Origin: Acanthornis magna
Lineage: Eukaryota; Chordata; Aves; Passeriformes; Acanthizidae
NCBI GenBank assembly: GCA_036785705.1
Contig: JAWUZG010000331.1
Span: 1,042,068-1,106,067, forward strand
Direction: 5' to 3'
DNA length: 64,000 nucleotides
Shown one piece after another: positions 32,848 to 43,701 of this stretch; position 1 is the stretch's first letter, and every line of letters starts with the position of its first letter. The notes beneath the pieces were generated by a model. That model was not told the DNA's origin. It made no database searches and saw only the letters and a program-made list of their open reading frames with translations. The position numbers and the translations under genes were made by a program.

Positions 32848-34258
32848 TTACCGGTGCCTCCGCTGGTGTTGGGTCAAGTGAGAGCTCCTGGAGAAGCTCT
32901 TCCCACACGCGGGACACTCATAGGGCCTCTCCCCTGTGTGGATGCGCCGGTGCCTGATGAGTGTGGAGTTGTCGTTGAAGCCCTTCCTGCAGTCAGGGCA
33001 GCGGAAGGGCCTCTCCTCTGTGTGAATCCGCTGATGCACGAGGAGTTCTGAGCTGGTTGGAAACCTCTTCCCACACTCGGAACACTCATAGGGCCTCTCC
33101 CCAGTGTGGATACGTCGGTGCCTGATGAGGGTGGAATTATCGTTGAAGCCCTTCCTGCACTCAGGGCAGCGGAAGGGCCTCTCCTCTGTATGAATGTGCT
33201 GATGCCTGAGGAGATCTGAGCTGGTCCGAAATCTCTTCTCACACTTGGAACACTCATAGGGCCTCTCCCCGGTGTGGATCCTCTGGTGGTTGATCAGGCT
33301 GGAGCTCTTGCTGAAGCTCATCCCACATTCCCAACACTCATAGGGCCTCTCCCCGGTGTGGATCCTCTGGTGGCGGATCAGGTGTGAGCTGTGGCTGAAG
33401 CTCTTCCCACATTCCCCACACTCATAGGGCCGTTTTCCAGTGTGGATCCTCTGGTGGTAGATCAGGCTGGAGCTGCAGCTGAAGTTCTTGCCACATTCCC
33501 CACACTTGTAGGGTCTCTCCCCTGTGTGGATGCGCCGGTGTTTGACGAGGTGGGAGCTGTCCTTGAAGCCCTTCCGGCAGTCAGGGCAGCGGAAGGGCCT
33601 CTCCTCTGTGTGAATCTGCTGATGCCTGAGGAGATGGGAGCTGGTCAGAAACCTCTTCCCACACACAGGACACTCATAGGGCCTCTCCCCTGTGTGGATC
33701 CTCTGGTGGCGGATCACGTGGGATCTCTGGCTGAAGCCCTTTCCACATTCCCCACACTTGTAGCGCTTCTCCCCATCATGGAGCTGCTCAGGGACCACCA
33801 GGGCCGAGCTCTGGCTGAAGATCTGGACGTCTTCCTGGCACAGGGTGGGTCTTTCCTCCTCAGAGCACCCTGGGCTGGGTTTGCAGCCCCTCCTTGTGCG
33901 GCATCTCTGGGGCTTTTCCTCCCTCTTGAACTTCTGTGTCTCGGAGCAGCTCAAAACGGCCTCTTCCACCAGGTTCTGCCCCAAGGCTTTGCCCTCCCTG
34001 GTCTCTGTCTGCAGCTCATTGCCTGGGGAGGAAGCACAAGGAGAGGATGGCATTTGCCTCCGTGCCACAGGGAAGGGGAAGGACATTGCCCCAGTCTGTC
34101 CCTGCAGGACAGCGTTGGCAGCGGGGTTGTCCTGCAGCCGGGGGCGATGCTCAGCTGGGACATGGAGCAGAAGAGAGGGGGAAAGGGGCACTGACTTCCT
34201 CCTCACCTGCCTGGGGGTCCTTGGGCATCATCCTCTTCCTCACAGCCTCCTTCTCCAT
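32848..34258 (-). CDS. C2H2 zinc-finger protein, unit B (11 fingers)
   Basis: This is a nuclear multi-finger protein, presumed DNA-binding; its target is unknown. Coding exon 1 (34207-34258) encodes [17 protein letters not shown] and ends at a GTGAGG donor. The final exon (32848-34022) follows a CCCCAG acceptor with matching phase. It has a spacer with an acidic helix-like part, a degenerate finger ending in EQLHDGEK, then 11 intact C2H2 fingers. Finger pairs 7-8 and 9-10 are near duplicates. All zinc ligands are present and there is no internal stop, so this is the most complete gene in the window. No KRAB or SCAN domain is visible. A twelfth finger is encoded after the stop. A putative leader exon is at 35107-35146 and AATAAA at 32445-32450. 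Confidence 0.9.
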
Positions 34259-35106
34259 CTGGTCAAGGTTTGGCAATGGGAAATCTGGGTTTGAGGGAAA
34301 AAGAGGTGTGAGTGCCTTGGGCTGGGGTTCCTCCTGCCCAAGTCCAGCTCTAGAAGTCACTGAGTGTTTTGTGTCTATAAAATCCTCCAAAAATCAAGAG
34401 TGACCCCAAAAAAAGTCTCCCAGGAGTTCCCCCGTTCCAGTCTTCTGTCTTTGGGGTGCTGGGTTCCCCCCTCTCGAAGCTGCTGGTGCTCCTGTGGGTC
34501 CTGGGGATCCCCCTTCTCCAGGCTCCTGCTTAGGGATGCCGTGGGCTTTCGGTGCTCCCAGGGGTCCCTTCTTCCCTGATGCTGCTTTGGCTCCCAGGGC
34601 TCCCAGGGTCCCCCTCTTCAGGCTCCCCCCACTCCAGGCACTCGGGGCTTCCCCCTCTCTCCGCCGCCCCTTTCAGCGTCACAGTGTCCCGGCCCTGCCT
34701 CATCTCCAGGCTCCCCCACCCCTCCAGGCTGCCGGGGGTCCCCCAGCTCTGCTATCGCCCCTCTCTGCTCTCTCCACTCCGGGAGTCCTGTGTTCCACCC
34801 GCACAGCTCTCCTGGGGATCCCCAAAACCGATGCATTCTCCCGCCAATACCGGGCAATTCCCATATGGACCCCCCCCAATATTCCCCAAAAATGCTTTTA
34901 TAGCTCATCTTTGGAGTCCTGCGAGATCCAAACTTTCGTTCGGGTTTGGATCTCGCAGGACTCCAAAGAAAATCCTCACCAGGGACATGCAATGATATCT
35001 AGGGCTCAATTCCAGAATCTGTGAGCTCCAAACACGACTCCAGAAAAGAACAACCCTCCTGAAAACGCCCAGATAGATTTGGGGTGAGTTCCCCCTCCCT
35101 GGTCAC
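34259..35106 (-). other. Intron-like sequence before zinc-finger start exon, unit B
   Basis: It matches 15520-16340 reversed. Besides low-complexity sequence it holds the perfect hairpin at 34908-34969. No exon was recognised. Confidence 0.45.
34908..34969. repeat. Perfect 26-bp inverted repeat (hairpin)
   Basis: Arms 34908-34933 and 34944-34969 are exact reverse complements around a 10-base loop (TTTCGTTCGG). Each arm is the GGATCTCGCAGGACTCCAAA word of the leader repeat. Units A (about 15675-15705) and C (about 59500-59525) have only one arm, so the fold-back arose in B. Confidence 0.95.
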
Positions 35107-35146
35107 CTGTGGAATGTGGGGAGCATTAATCCCAGAGCCAGGGGTG
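35107..35146 (-). other. Putative non-coding leader exon, unit B
   Basis: It corresponds to 15479-15519, one base shorter, with the CTGCAG acceptor and GTGACC donor kept on the - strand. Confidence 0.4.
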
Positions 35147-35766
35147 CTGCAGACATAGTGAGTGGTGAAACCTCATGGTTCTCCTGCTCCTCCTTTTCCT
35201 GCTCCTCCTCCTCTGTCCCTCCTCATCCTCCTGCTCCTCCTCTCCTCTCACCCCAGACCCCCCTTCCCCACAGTCCTCTGCCCCACAGCTGCTGCAGCAC
35301 AGGCTGCTGGGTGGGGGGAACCCCCCGATGAGCCCCAGGTATGGACAGGGGGCTTGGAGACCCCCCCAGTGGGGATCCACCTGCCCCAGAGCCCCAGGGA
35401 ATTGCTCCGGGGATCGAGTGCTGGGTGACAGGGCTGGACCCCCATGGAACCGCCCTTCTTCCCCCCCAACCCCACCTTTCTGTCCCCTCTCCACCCCTTT
35501 CCCATCCTTCTCCCAATCCACACACCCCTCCCAACTCAATTTCCGTATCCCATCCCCCTCCCGCTCTCTTTGGGGGTCCCAGACCCCTCTTTTCCCCTGC
35601 TCTTCCGTCCCTTTCACCATCCTCCCCTCAATCCCCAATCCCCTCTCCCATCATTGGTTTTGGGGTTTCCAGGCCCCTCCTGCCCACTTTGGGGGTCCCA
35701 ATCCCCATTTCACTCACTTTGGGCTCCCAGCCCCCGCCCCCCCTTCTCACCGCGCCCCCCGCTCAC
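35147..35766 (-). other. Intron-like sequence after class II exon 1, unit B
   Basis: It corresponds to 14872-15478. It is C-rich on the + strand, which produces long proline-rich frames without domains. No further class II exon was found. Confidence 0.5.
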
Positions 35767-35837
35767 CCCGCGGCCGGGGGCACTCCCAGCACCATCAGGG
35801 CCACCAGGACGGCCCCAGCTGCCACCACACGGCCCAT
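35767..35837 (-). pseudogene. MHC class II beta exon 1 (signal peptide), unit B
   Basis: The 71-base exon encodes MGRVVAAGAVLVALMVLGV then PPAA, ending at GTGAGC. It differs from the A and C copies at several bases, all kept open. The ERV1 5' LTR begins 134 bases upstream (35971) in the opposite orientation. As in the other units, no same-strand beta-1 or beta-2 exon follows. Confidence 0.75.
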
Positions 35838-35970
35838 GCCCAGCGCCGGGCAGGTGCCCAGAGCCACAAAGCAGCCGCGCTCTGCCCTGGGGGGGTCCCC
35901 AAAGCGGCCCCGCCCCGCGCGGCACTGCAAGCACCAGGCCGGAGCAGTGCGGAGCGCGGGCGGGCAGCAC

Positions 35971-36468
35971 TGAGAAACGGGTAGTCCATAGGTAACTCAA
36001 GTTAACTATTGAGAGACAGAATATGTAAATTCTAAAACCTAGGAAAACAGAATTCCCTTAATCTTTTCAAGATAAGAAGGACAAGAATCTGAGGCCAGCA
36101 CAGAAACTGCTGAATCATCCCACCAAGGACGGCCCATGCTCCAGAGAGAAAGGTGAAAAGTGCACTGTGATGAAGACTACAGATCTTCATCACAAAAAGA
36201 CCCCCAAAGACCACCAGGACACACAGCGTATGCGTGCCACATATGCTAATGATATTAATGATTTCTGAGAAATTATTTATATAACCACTCCTATCCCAGG
36301 GAATGTGATGAATATTCACGAATGTTACCCATAACATGGTATGCTGGAAGTGCCGGGGTGTGTGTGTTTGGAGGAGCGATCCCCCACACCCGGCACGCCC
36401 AATAAAGCAAATACCCACTTCTCTGACTTTGTCTCTGAAGTGTCTCTGGGCCTACTTGGGGCGAATCA
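35971..36468 (+). repeat. ERV1-B 5' LTR
   Basis: This LTR of 498 bp runs from TGAGAAACGGG to GGGGCGAATCA. AATAAA lies at 36401-36406. It is followed directly by GTTCAAGTGC rather than a primer site. Confidence 0.9.
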
Positions 36469-37639
36469 GTTCAAGTGCTTCTGAGTTTTTTCTTTAAATG
36501 GGTGTGTACTCGTGTGTGTGGTTAGTTTGTGTAAGTGCTGGCACATAAAATCAATGCGGGGATGCCCATAAACTAAGAGTAATTTACTATGAAAGTGTTA
36601 AAACATAACTTTTAGATGTTTGATTGAGTATTGTTTTGGATCTTTCTTGTGTGTGCTTGCTTGACCAAGGCATTTCAGGCAGAGAGGTTGCCTTAGAAAT
36701 GCAAATTGACACTGCTGAAGGGAAGCTGTGTGAATGATATCTCTCCCTCAAAATCAAGCTCTGCCTAATTGCAGAGAAGGGTGACAAAACTGGTTCGGTT
36801 GCAAAATAAAACTAGCTAAGGGAAAATATAAGAATTTCCAAAAGGAGGGGTGAAAGAAACAAAACCACATCCTTCTCCCCACTCTAGCTTGTGTTATCAT
36901 TGTGCAAGTTTTTTTTAATACCATTAACACCTTTCAATGCTCAAGTGTATGCAGATGGAAGACAAGGAGCCACTCAAGCCACAGAAGCAAGAAGAACCAC
37001 TGACTGCCCTTGCAACTCAGATCTGTAAAACAGTTAATCTGTTAACACAAAAATGTTTTTTTGTATTTCCAAAACAGTATTACCAACAGTGCTGTTTCTA
37101 GATCAGTCAGCTATCCTAACAGAACCTTGTAATGATTGTAACAGGTACGGCTTTGGATGCAAAAGGGTAAGCAAAAAAGGAGGGAAGGTGGTACCCTTTT
37201 AACACATGCACATAAAACAACGGCTAAATTGGACAAAAAATTAATTATCTTTAAAATAAAAGGTTTCAAAAGGATAGCTGGCTATTCTAACAAAGTGCTA
37301 AGACCAAGTAAGTTCTATTGGTGATTGTCACATTTCTAACTGCTGTTGTTACATGCATATTTGTTTGTCTAGCGTTTAGGAATGCTAAGCCCCACAGAAG
37401 GGAGATACTGACTAGAAATCATAAACCAGTCTGCTGAGCTTTGGGCTCTGCAACAGAAAGACGCTTTAAAATTTAAGATAGCAGTTACCATTCATATGAA
37501 TTCCAGTATGCTTTCTTCTTTCTGCTCTGTCTGCTAGAAATCCCACCAAAGGTGGGGGGAAGATACCCTGCTAAGTGTTGTTTCCCCATGCTTTGGGGAA
37601 TTTGGCAGTTGCTTTTGGAGAATGCAGTAGCCTGTTGCT
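36469..37639 (+). pseudogene. ERV1-B degenerate gag region
   Basis: It corresponds to about 11190-12380 of the unit A copy. No capsid, knuckle or protease motif is readable, and stops are frequent in every frame. Confidence 0.45.
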
Positions 37640-37985
37640 TATTTTTCTAAGTTGCTAGATCCAGTAGCCAAAAGCAACTCACTGTCTCAAGATGTCTCAG
37701 AATGTAGCCAGAGGCTATTCATTGTCTGCAAAGCTGTGCAGCCACTGCCTTGATGGTAACTGAGGGCCGAAGGCTAATGATAAAAAGATATCTAATTGTT
37801 AAAAGTTTCACACTAAGTAGAAGCTTTGTTGACTGGAGAAAAAAAAAAACGGTCCAGGTGGATAACCAGTGCTCGGTTATTACAGTATGATGAATCTGGT
37901 TTAGTAGAACAAGAGAATTTAGAATTAAGAAATAAGGGAAGTTTTGACCCAGCCTCCTGTTTAAGGGGCCAGGGAGAGTGGGGGC
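37640..37985 (+). pseudogene. Out-of-order RT-connection-like segment in ERV1-B
   Basis: This is the counterpart of 10855-11190. It is homologous to the RT connection of ERV2 and placed upstream of the YVDD fragment, showing that the rearranged order existed before A and B separated. Confidence 0.65.
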
Positions 37986-38468
37986 TGGGCAGAAACCCAT
38001 GACAGCATTCAGCTGATAGATCTCCAAAGTCAGGCTAAGGAAGATTTTGCAGGGCACTCCCTGGCCTGGCAGATAGAATGTGTTTGTTAGTGAGTCTTCA
38101 AGAGTGATAGAAGAAAAACAATTTGAAAAATACAGTATCATTAATAAGAAAAAAGTAAAAAGAAGGGGGAGGTTGCCACCCACATAGTCAGCTCAAACAG
38201 CAGAGCTGTATGTGCTCCTAAGAGCCTGAAAACTATATCGGGGCAGGACAATGATCATGCCCAAAATATTAAGGCCACAGGGAAAACAAAAATGCCAGCT
38301 TTTTAAGACCCTTAAAGTTTATGGGATGTTAAAATTCCAAAGAAATCAAAACAAGCCTCCCCAGTGGTTATTAAACTGCTGGAAGGGCCGCAGCCAGTGT
38401 CAGTGAAGTTTTAAATGTAAAAGATGCTTTCTTTTGTCTGCCATTAGCTAAAAGCAGTCAGGAAATTT

Positions 38469-38708
38469 TTGAAAACCCCAAAACAGGGAGAAAAAGCCAA
38501 TTTACATGGACTGTATTGCCACAAGGATCCAAAAATAGCCCCACGATGTTTAGAGATCAAGGAGTTAAAAAAACTAGAAGACTGGACACCACCACTTGAA
38601 GAAAGTACACTTCGGCAGTATGTTGATGACCTACCCGTGAAGACTGTAAGTCTTTTAAATGTTCTGGGACTAAGTCAATATAAAGTCTCTCCTAAAAAGT
38701 TCAGTTAG
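38469..38708 (+). pseudogene. ERV1-B reverse transcriptase fragment (YVDD)
   Basis: The 79-codon frame contains QYVDDL (YVDD codons 38619-38630). It is the same fragment as 10112-10351 in unit A. Confidence 0.8.
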
Positions 38709-38849
38709 CCCTCCAGAGAGTTACATATCTGGGATATGAACTAGCAGGGGAGAGAGAGAGCCTTGGGAAACAACAAGAAGGAGGCAGTTTGTCACTAAAC
38801 CTTTTCTGTTGTTCCCACATGAGAAGGAAAGACTGACACTGGGACTTTT

Positions 38850-39732
38850 AGCACAGAAGCTGGGACCCTACAAAAGGCCAGTGGCTTATTTCTCCAAGCA
38901 ATTGGATGTGGTCAGCTGAGGATGGCCCACCTGCCTGCGTGCAGTGGCAGCTGTGCTCATACAGTGTCAGCAGTGCTCACGCAGAAAGGAAATCACTGGT
39001 TAACCCCATCTTGCTTTCTCAGATATCAAGCTGTCCTAGCAGAATCAGAGGATGTGAGTATCCAAATAAGCAACATCTTAATCCAGCAGCTTACCTCCAG
39101 GGCAGAGTTACTGAGGAGCCCGTACAGCATGACTGCGTTGACTCCAGCTAAAGGACTCTCCGCTGGAAAATGTGAAAAACTGGTACACTGATGGAAGCAG
39201 TTCTGTCAAAAATGGTAAGCGCCTTGCTGGGTATGCAGCTACAACCACAGATGCCATCGTTGGGGCAGAACCGTTACCTGTGGAGACATCTGCTCAAAAG
39301 GCTGAGATAATAGCCCTAACTCGAGCCCTGGCATCAGCCAAAGGAAAGCCTGTCAACATTTGGACTGATTCAAGGTATGCTTTTGGGGTTGTACATGCTC
39401 ACTGAGCTATTTGGAAAGACAGGGGTTTATTAACCTCACAGAAGAAAGAAATCATGCATGCTACTGAAATCTTACAGTTGCTGGAAGCAGTGCTAAAACC
39501 TTCCAAAGTGGCTATAATGCACTGTAAAGGGCACTCCCAGGGTAACACCATCCCTGAACTGGGAAATGCTATGGCAGACAAAACAGCAAAGGCAGTGGCT
39601 GGTGGGGTTCAAATTCAAGCCCTAGCTTTAATCCCTTCTAGCATCCTTATAGGTAAGAAACCCCCACCATACAACACTAATGATTTAAATTACAAACAAA
39701 AAGAGAAGGGACAAGTAAGAACAGATAGATAG
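38850..39732 (+). pseudogene. ERV1-B RT connection and RNase H
   Basis: RNase H signatures WYTDGSS, AEIIALT, TDSRYAF and HCKGHS are present from 39172 on. The frame is interrupted by TGA at 39403-39405, right after the third acidic motif, and resumes in the same frame to 39732. The corresponding codon in unit A is open, so the stop arose after the duplication. Confidence 0.85.
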
Positions 39733-39846
39733 GCTACAATAAAATGTCTCATAATCATAAAATTATTTACCAAAGTGAACATTGCATTAGATCACCTCAA
39801 ATGACACTTCTTAAGAGTTTAAAAAGGTATAGGACAAACTTACAGC

Positions 39847-40047
39847 ATGGTTATCCAACTTATCCAGGCTAAAACAATTGTAAGAGTTATTTGTATTACT
39901 GCATTGTTATTTACTGTCTGTATTAGTAGTTATTGTTGTGAGATATTATGTACTTGGAATTGCGATGGTTATGCTCAATGGCAAAAGTACAAACTTAGAT
40001 GTAAGCTAAAGAAAGATACTTACTTTCGTTACATACAAGATTTGTAA
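39847..40047 (+). pseudogene. ERV1-B env-like hydrophobic remnant
   Basis: A 66-codon frame with a hydrophobic core (VICITALLFTVCISSYCC) then a basic tail lies just before the polypurine tract and 3' LTR. The position fits the end of an envelope transmembrane subunit. No other env domain is seen, so the call is tentative. Confidence 0.4.
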
Positions 40048-40082
40048 AGAATTACAAATTACCAAGAAAAAAAGGGGGGGAT

Positions 40083-40584
40083 TGAGAAACGGGTGGTCAA
40101 TAGGTAACTCAAGTTAACTATTGAGAGAGAGAAAATATGTAAATTCTAAAACCTAGGAAAACAGAATTCCCTTAATCTTGTCAAGATAAGAGGGACAAGA
40201 ATCTGTTTGAGGCCAGCACAGAAACCCTGAATCACTCACCAAGGACTGCATATGCTCCAGAGAGAAAGGTGAAAAGTGCACTGTGATGAAGACTACAGAA
40301 CTTCATCATGAAAAGACCCCCAAAGATCACCAGGACACAAAGCGCATGCGTGGCACACATGCTAATGATATTAATGATTTCTGAGAAATGATTTGTATAA
40401 CCACTCCTATCCCAGGGAATGTGATGAATATTCACGAATGTTACCCATAACATGGTATGCTGCAAGTGCCGGGGTGTGTGTGTTTGGAGGAGCGATCCCC
40501 CACACCCAGCGCGCCGAATAAAGCAAATACTCACTGCTCTGAGTTTGTCTCTGAAGTGTCTCTGGGCCTGCTTGGGGCGAATCA
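40083..40584 (+). repeat. ERV1-B 3' LTR
   Basis: This LTR of 502 bp starts TGAGAAACGGG after a polypurine run (AAAAAAAGGGGGGGAT) and ends GGGGCGAATCA next to host GCATCAGCC. Confidence 0.9.
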
Positions 40585-41545
40585 GCATCAGCCGTGCCCG
40601 GGCAGGGCCGGGCCCCGCGGGACAGCTCCCCCCGCACTCGGCCCCAACGGGACAGCGCCCAGCGGGGGGGCCCGGCCTGCCCGCCCCACACCTCCCCCTC
40701 CCCAAATTCCGCTCCCGCCGCCGCTGGGGCCCAGGGGGGCGCAGCTGGGCTCCAGAGCTGCCGGAGACACGTGTCCCCCGCTGCCACTGCCACCCCCCGA
40801 AGGATTAGGGCTACCCCAAAACTCCCTCACAGCTGGCCGATACCCCGCAAGCCCCGAAGGACTGGGGTCCCCCCGCCTTCAGCACCCCCAACCTTCGGCT
40901 GCCTCATCCCAGGCCCCAGCCCACCCATCCCCCTCCCCCACACTTCAGCCCACACCCCAATCCACATCCCACCCTGCCCGGGCCCCAGACCACCCCATCC
41001 CACTTCTACCGCCAGCCACCATTGAGAACCCCCAAAAACCCGCGTGCCGGGGACTCCCCAATATCCCCCCAGGGCCATTTGCGACTCACAGCTGGAGTCC
41101 TGCAACATCCAAATATCCGCCCCCTCCCCACCAAAAATCCCAACAAACAAACTCTCCCGGGATCAGCCAAAGATATTTGGGGCTCGGTTCTGGAGTCCTA
41201 CAAGGTCCAAAAATCCCCCCCTCCCAGAAAGAACCCCACGCACCGCACAAGATCTCTGGGGCGAGCTCCCCCTGCCCGGTCACCTGCGGGATGCGGGGGG
41301 CGATGCTCCCGGGGCCGAGGGTTGCGGACAAAGAGAGCGATGGACACACGTGGCAGCTCCTTGTGCTGCTTCTCTTGCTGCTCCACCCCCTTGATCCCTC
41401 CTCTTCCTCCCGCTTCCCCTCCTCCATCTCTCCTCCCCACCCGCTCCTTCATGCTCCTCTGCCCCTCCTCTTCCTCTTCTTTGGGCCTCCCACCTCGGCG
41501 TTGTCTGATGTCACCTGTGGGGCCGTCTCCTGCTCAGCAGAGCAT
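40585..41545 (-). other. GC-rich leader segment, unit B
   Basis: It corresponds to 7255-8237 reversed. Proline-rich frames running through it follow from composition. Homology to A and C fades near 41545, next to the microsatellites. Confidence 0.5.
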
Positions 41546-41587
41546 CCTGTGCTCTGTCAGCACTCTCTGCTCCTTAGGGAAGGATTA

Positions 41588-41745
41588 TCAATATCTATAT
41601 CATCTATATATATCTATATCTATATCTATATCTTCATCTATATATCTATATCTAATCTATATCTATATATCTATTTTGTATTGATAGACAGACAGACAGA
41701 CAGATAGATAGATAGAGAGATAGATACATAGATGGATAGCTATGT
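41588..41745. repeat. TATC/TATATC and GACA/GATA microsatellites
   Basis: Runs of ATCTAT and TATATC (41588-41675) are followed by GACA and GATA tetranucleotides (41688-41745). They adjoin the outer end of palindrome arm B. Confidence 0.95.
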
Positions 41746-43010
41746 AAAATAAGTTAGACTACTACTCCATGCTGCCACCAAGGAGATTCCCCTTCCCCAG
41801 GGCAGAACCCTGCAAGGAATGTTTTAGACACACAGGAAATTCTACAATAAACACAAATCCAGAGTCGGCTGAAGGCAGAGTTAGACCAACTGCTGAAGGA
41901 CAGAGAAGCTTTGAACTCCTTGCAGCTGAAAGCAGGCAGTGAATTGTTGGGAGGTGTGTGAGTGAGCCAAGGGTGAGGGGAAGGGAAATGCAGAGAGGCC
42001 TGGCAGTGCTGCTGTGCAGACAGGCTGCTGGGAAGGGCACTGCAGCCCTGCCCTGGGCCAGCTGTGCTGGTGGATTCTCATGGCAGCCTGCACTGGCCAT
42101 TGCCAGGGGCTGTAGGCATGGACACTGCGCTGAGCCCACGGCAGCAGCCATTGCTCAGGGCTGGTGGCAGTGCCCAGAGGCAGAGGGGATGCGGTGCTGG
42201 GGGCTTGTGCCATGGCCACCTGGCCTGTGCCGCGCTGGCTGGGCAGGCGCCGCGGAGCAGCAGCAAAGCCCAGGGCCAGGGCCAAAGGCCAGGTCAGCCA
42301 CACAGAAAGGGTCAGTGCTGGGGACTGTTTCCATGGCAACCCTCACTGGGACACCAGCCCTGGGTCACCTGGCATGGCGCTTGCCATGGAAACCCCTGGC
42401 AGGGACTGATGCCAGGGACACTTGCACTGAGACCCTGCTGGGGTCGGGTGCCATGGCAACCACCACAGGGCCCCAGTGGCACCGAGGTTGCCGTGGCAAC
42501 CAGCACAGAGCCCCTGCCCACTCTCCAATGCCACCACAACCTGCAGGAGACACTTGGCTGAGGTTGGGTCCATGGCAAACAACCTTGGCTGTGCTGTGCT
42601 GGGCATTGTCACGGTCACAAAGGAGCTGTGGAGCCGTGGTGATGGCGCATGGCCATGGGCTGCTGCTCTGGGCTGGGTCAGAGGGAATTTCCTTGCCAGG
42701 GCTTTCTCTGGGGCTGTGCTTTGGGGCTGTGCTGAGCACAGCGTTGAGCACACACAGATGGTTTTGTTCTCGCTCAGCTTGCACAGAGCCAAGGCCTTTC
42801 CTGCCCCTCGTCCAGCCACGCTGGGGAGGGGCTGGGGGTGCGCGGGAGCTTGGGAGGGGACACAGGGGGACAGGTGACCCCAACTGACCCCGGGGATAGC
42901 CCAGACTACAGGACATCATGTTCAGTGTATACAGTGGGGGGAGCAAGGAGGAAGGGGGGACATTTCGGGCGATGGTTTTTGTCTTCCCAGGGAACACTTA
43001 GGCAGGAGGG
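41746..43010. other. GC-rich segment, no gene assigned
   Basis: Frames on both strands (up to 309 codons at 41958-42887) have no domain and overlap each other. CCATGG and GGCAAC words recur. The palindromic sites are listed separately. Confidence 0.45.
42325..42581. promoter_or_regulatory. Cluster of RFX/X-box-like palindromes
   Basis: Five sites fit the RFX consensus (GTTNCC, 0-3 bases, GGNAAC) fully or nearly: GTTTCCATGGCAAC at 42327-42340, CTTGCCATGGAAAC at 42380-42393, GGTGCCATGGCAAC at 42447-42460, GTTGCCGTGGCAAC at 42487-42500 and GGTCCATGGCAAAC at about 42567-42580. RFX proteins bind such elements, including in MHC class II promoters. Binding here is inferred; it may simply be a decayed tandem repeat. 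Confidence 0.5.
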
Positions 43011-43015
43011 GGCCC

Positions 43016-43701
43016 TGTTTTGCCGTGGGCAGGGTCAGCACCAAAGACACAGACACCAACTGAAGGAACAGTGTCATTTATAGAATGCAAAACTGCAAAG
43101 AATTCCAAAAGGAGAAGCTCAGCAAAGCACATGATCATTAGCAAAATATCACAACAGGAGAAGCTCAGCAAGGCACCCAGTCATCACTACCAAAGATTGC
43201 CTGTAATGATTTAGAAAGATCCGGCACCAGTTACCCTCAGACTTTACCATCACCCACACCCACACATCAACTGGGGGAGCTGTCACTGCCAAGGACTGCA
43301 GAGCCACTCCCGGACACTGGGAATTCCTGCAGGTGCCTCCACCCACAGGTGAGGCTTCCAACCTGGCTGGGAGAGGGCCCAGCTTGGACAGTGCTGAATA
43401 AACAAACTGACAGCACTTCTAGTGCAGCAACATCTGGTTTCATTCTCCTCTTGGATTCTCCCAAAGCCTGGCCAGGGCTCAAGGAGGAACCAAGGGAGTT
43501 GACTTTGACCATACACCCCCAAACCAGGCCAGATGTGGCTGTGTCCAGTTTCTAAATACAAAAAGGTAAATACAGGTTTCATCAGTGTACAGATACATAG
43601 ATCATATTGCTAATAATACTTTGTTAATGAGAGGATAAAAATATAACCTTTGGCTGGAAAATTCCTCTAGAGGTAAGCTTTGGCCCGGGGTCTGTTGTTC
43701 A
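43016..43701 (-). repeat. ERV3 3' LTR
   Basis: It pairs with 46535-47193. Shared landmarks are CACCAAAGAC, GGAGAAGCTCAGCAA, a GATTTAGAAAGATCC word and CATACACCCCCAAACCAGGCC. It has a short internal duplication of the GGAGAAGCTCAGCAA part that the partner lacks. Confidence 0.85.

Larger units (their letters stand above)
35971..40584 (+). mobile_element. ERV1, copy in unit B
   Basis: The same provirus as 8238-14043, here on the + strand. Host flanks GCAC (left) and GCAT (right) look like a four-base target duplication with one mismatch. After the 5' LTR the sequence jumps to the counterpart of about 12380, so the primer site and about 1.15 kb of leader are deleted. Pol remnants, the env-like piece and a polypurine tract (about 40064-40081) remain. 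Confidence 0.9.
30165..41545 (-). repeat. Segmental duplication unit B (inverted)
   Basis: Read on the - strand it follows unit A from 7255 to 21498: GC-rich leader, ERV1, class II exon 1, zinc-finger gene, reversed beta-1 exon, transmembrane exon and minisatellite. It lacks A's second copy of the 0.6 kb segment, about 1.15 kb of the ERV1 leader, and the 1.3 kb corresponding to 18887-20188. Its outer end lies just before microsatellites at 41588. Confidence 0.9.
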
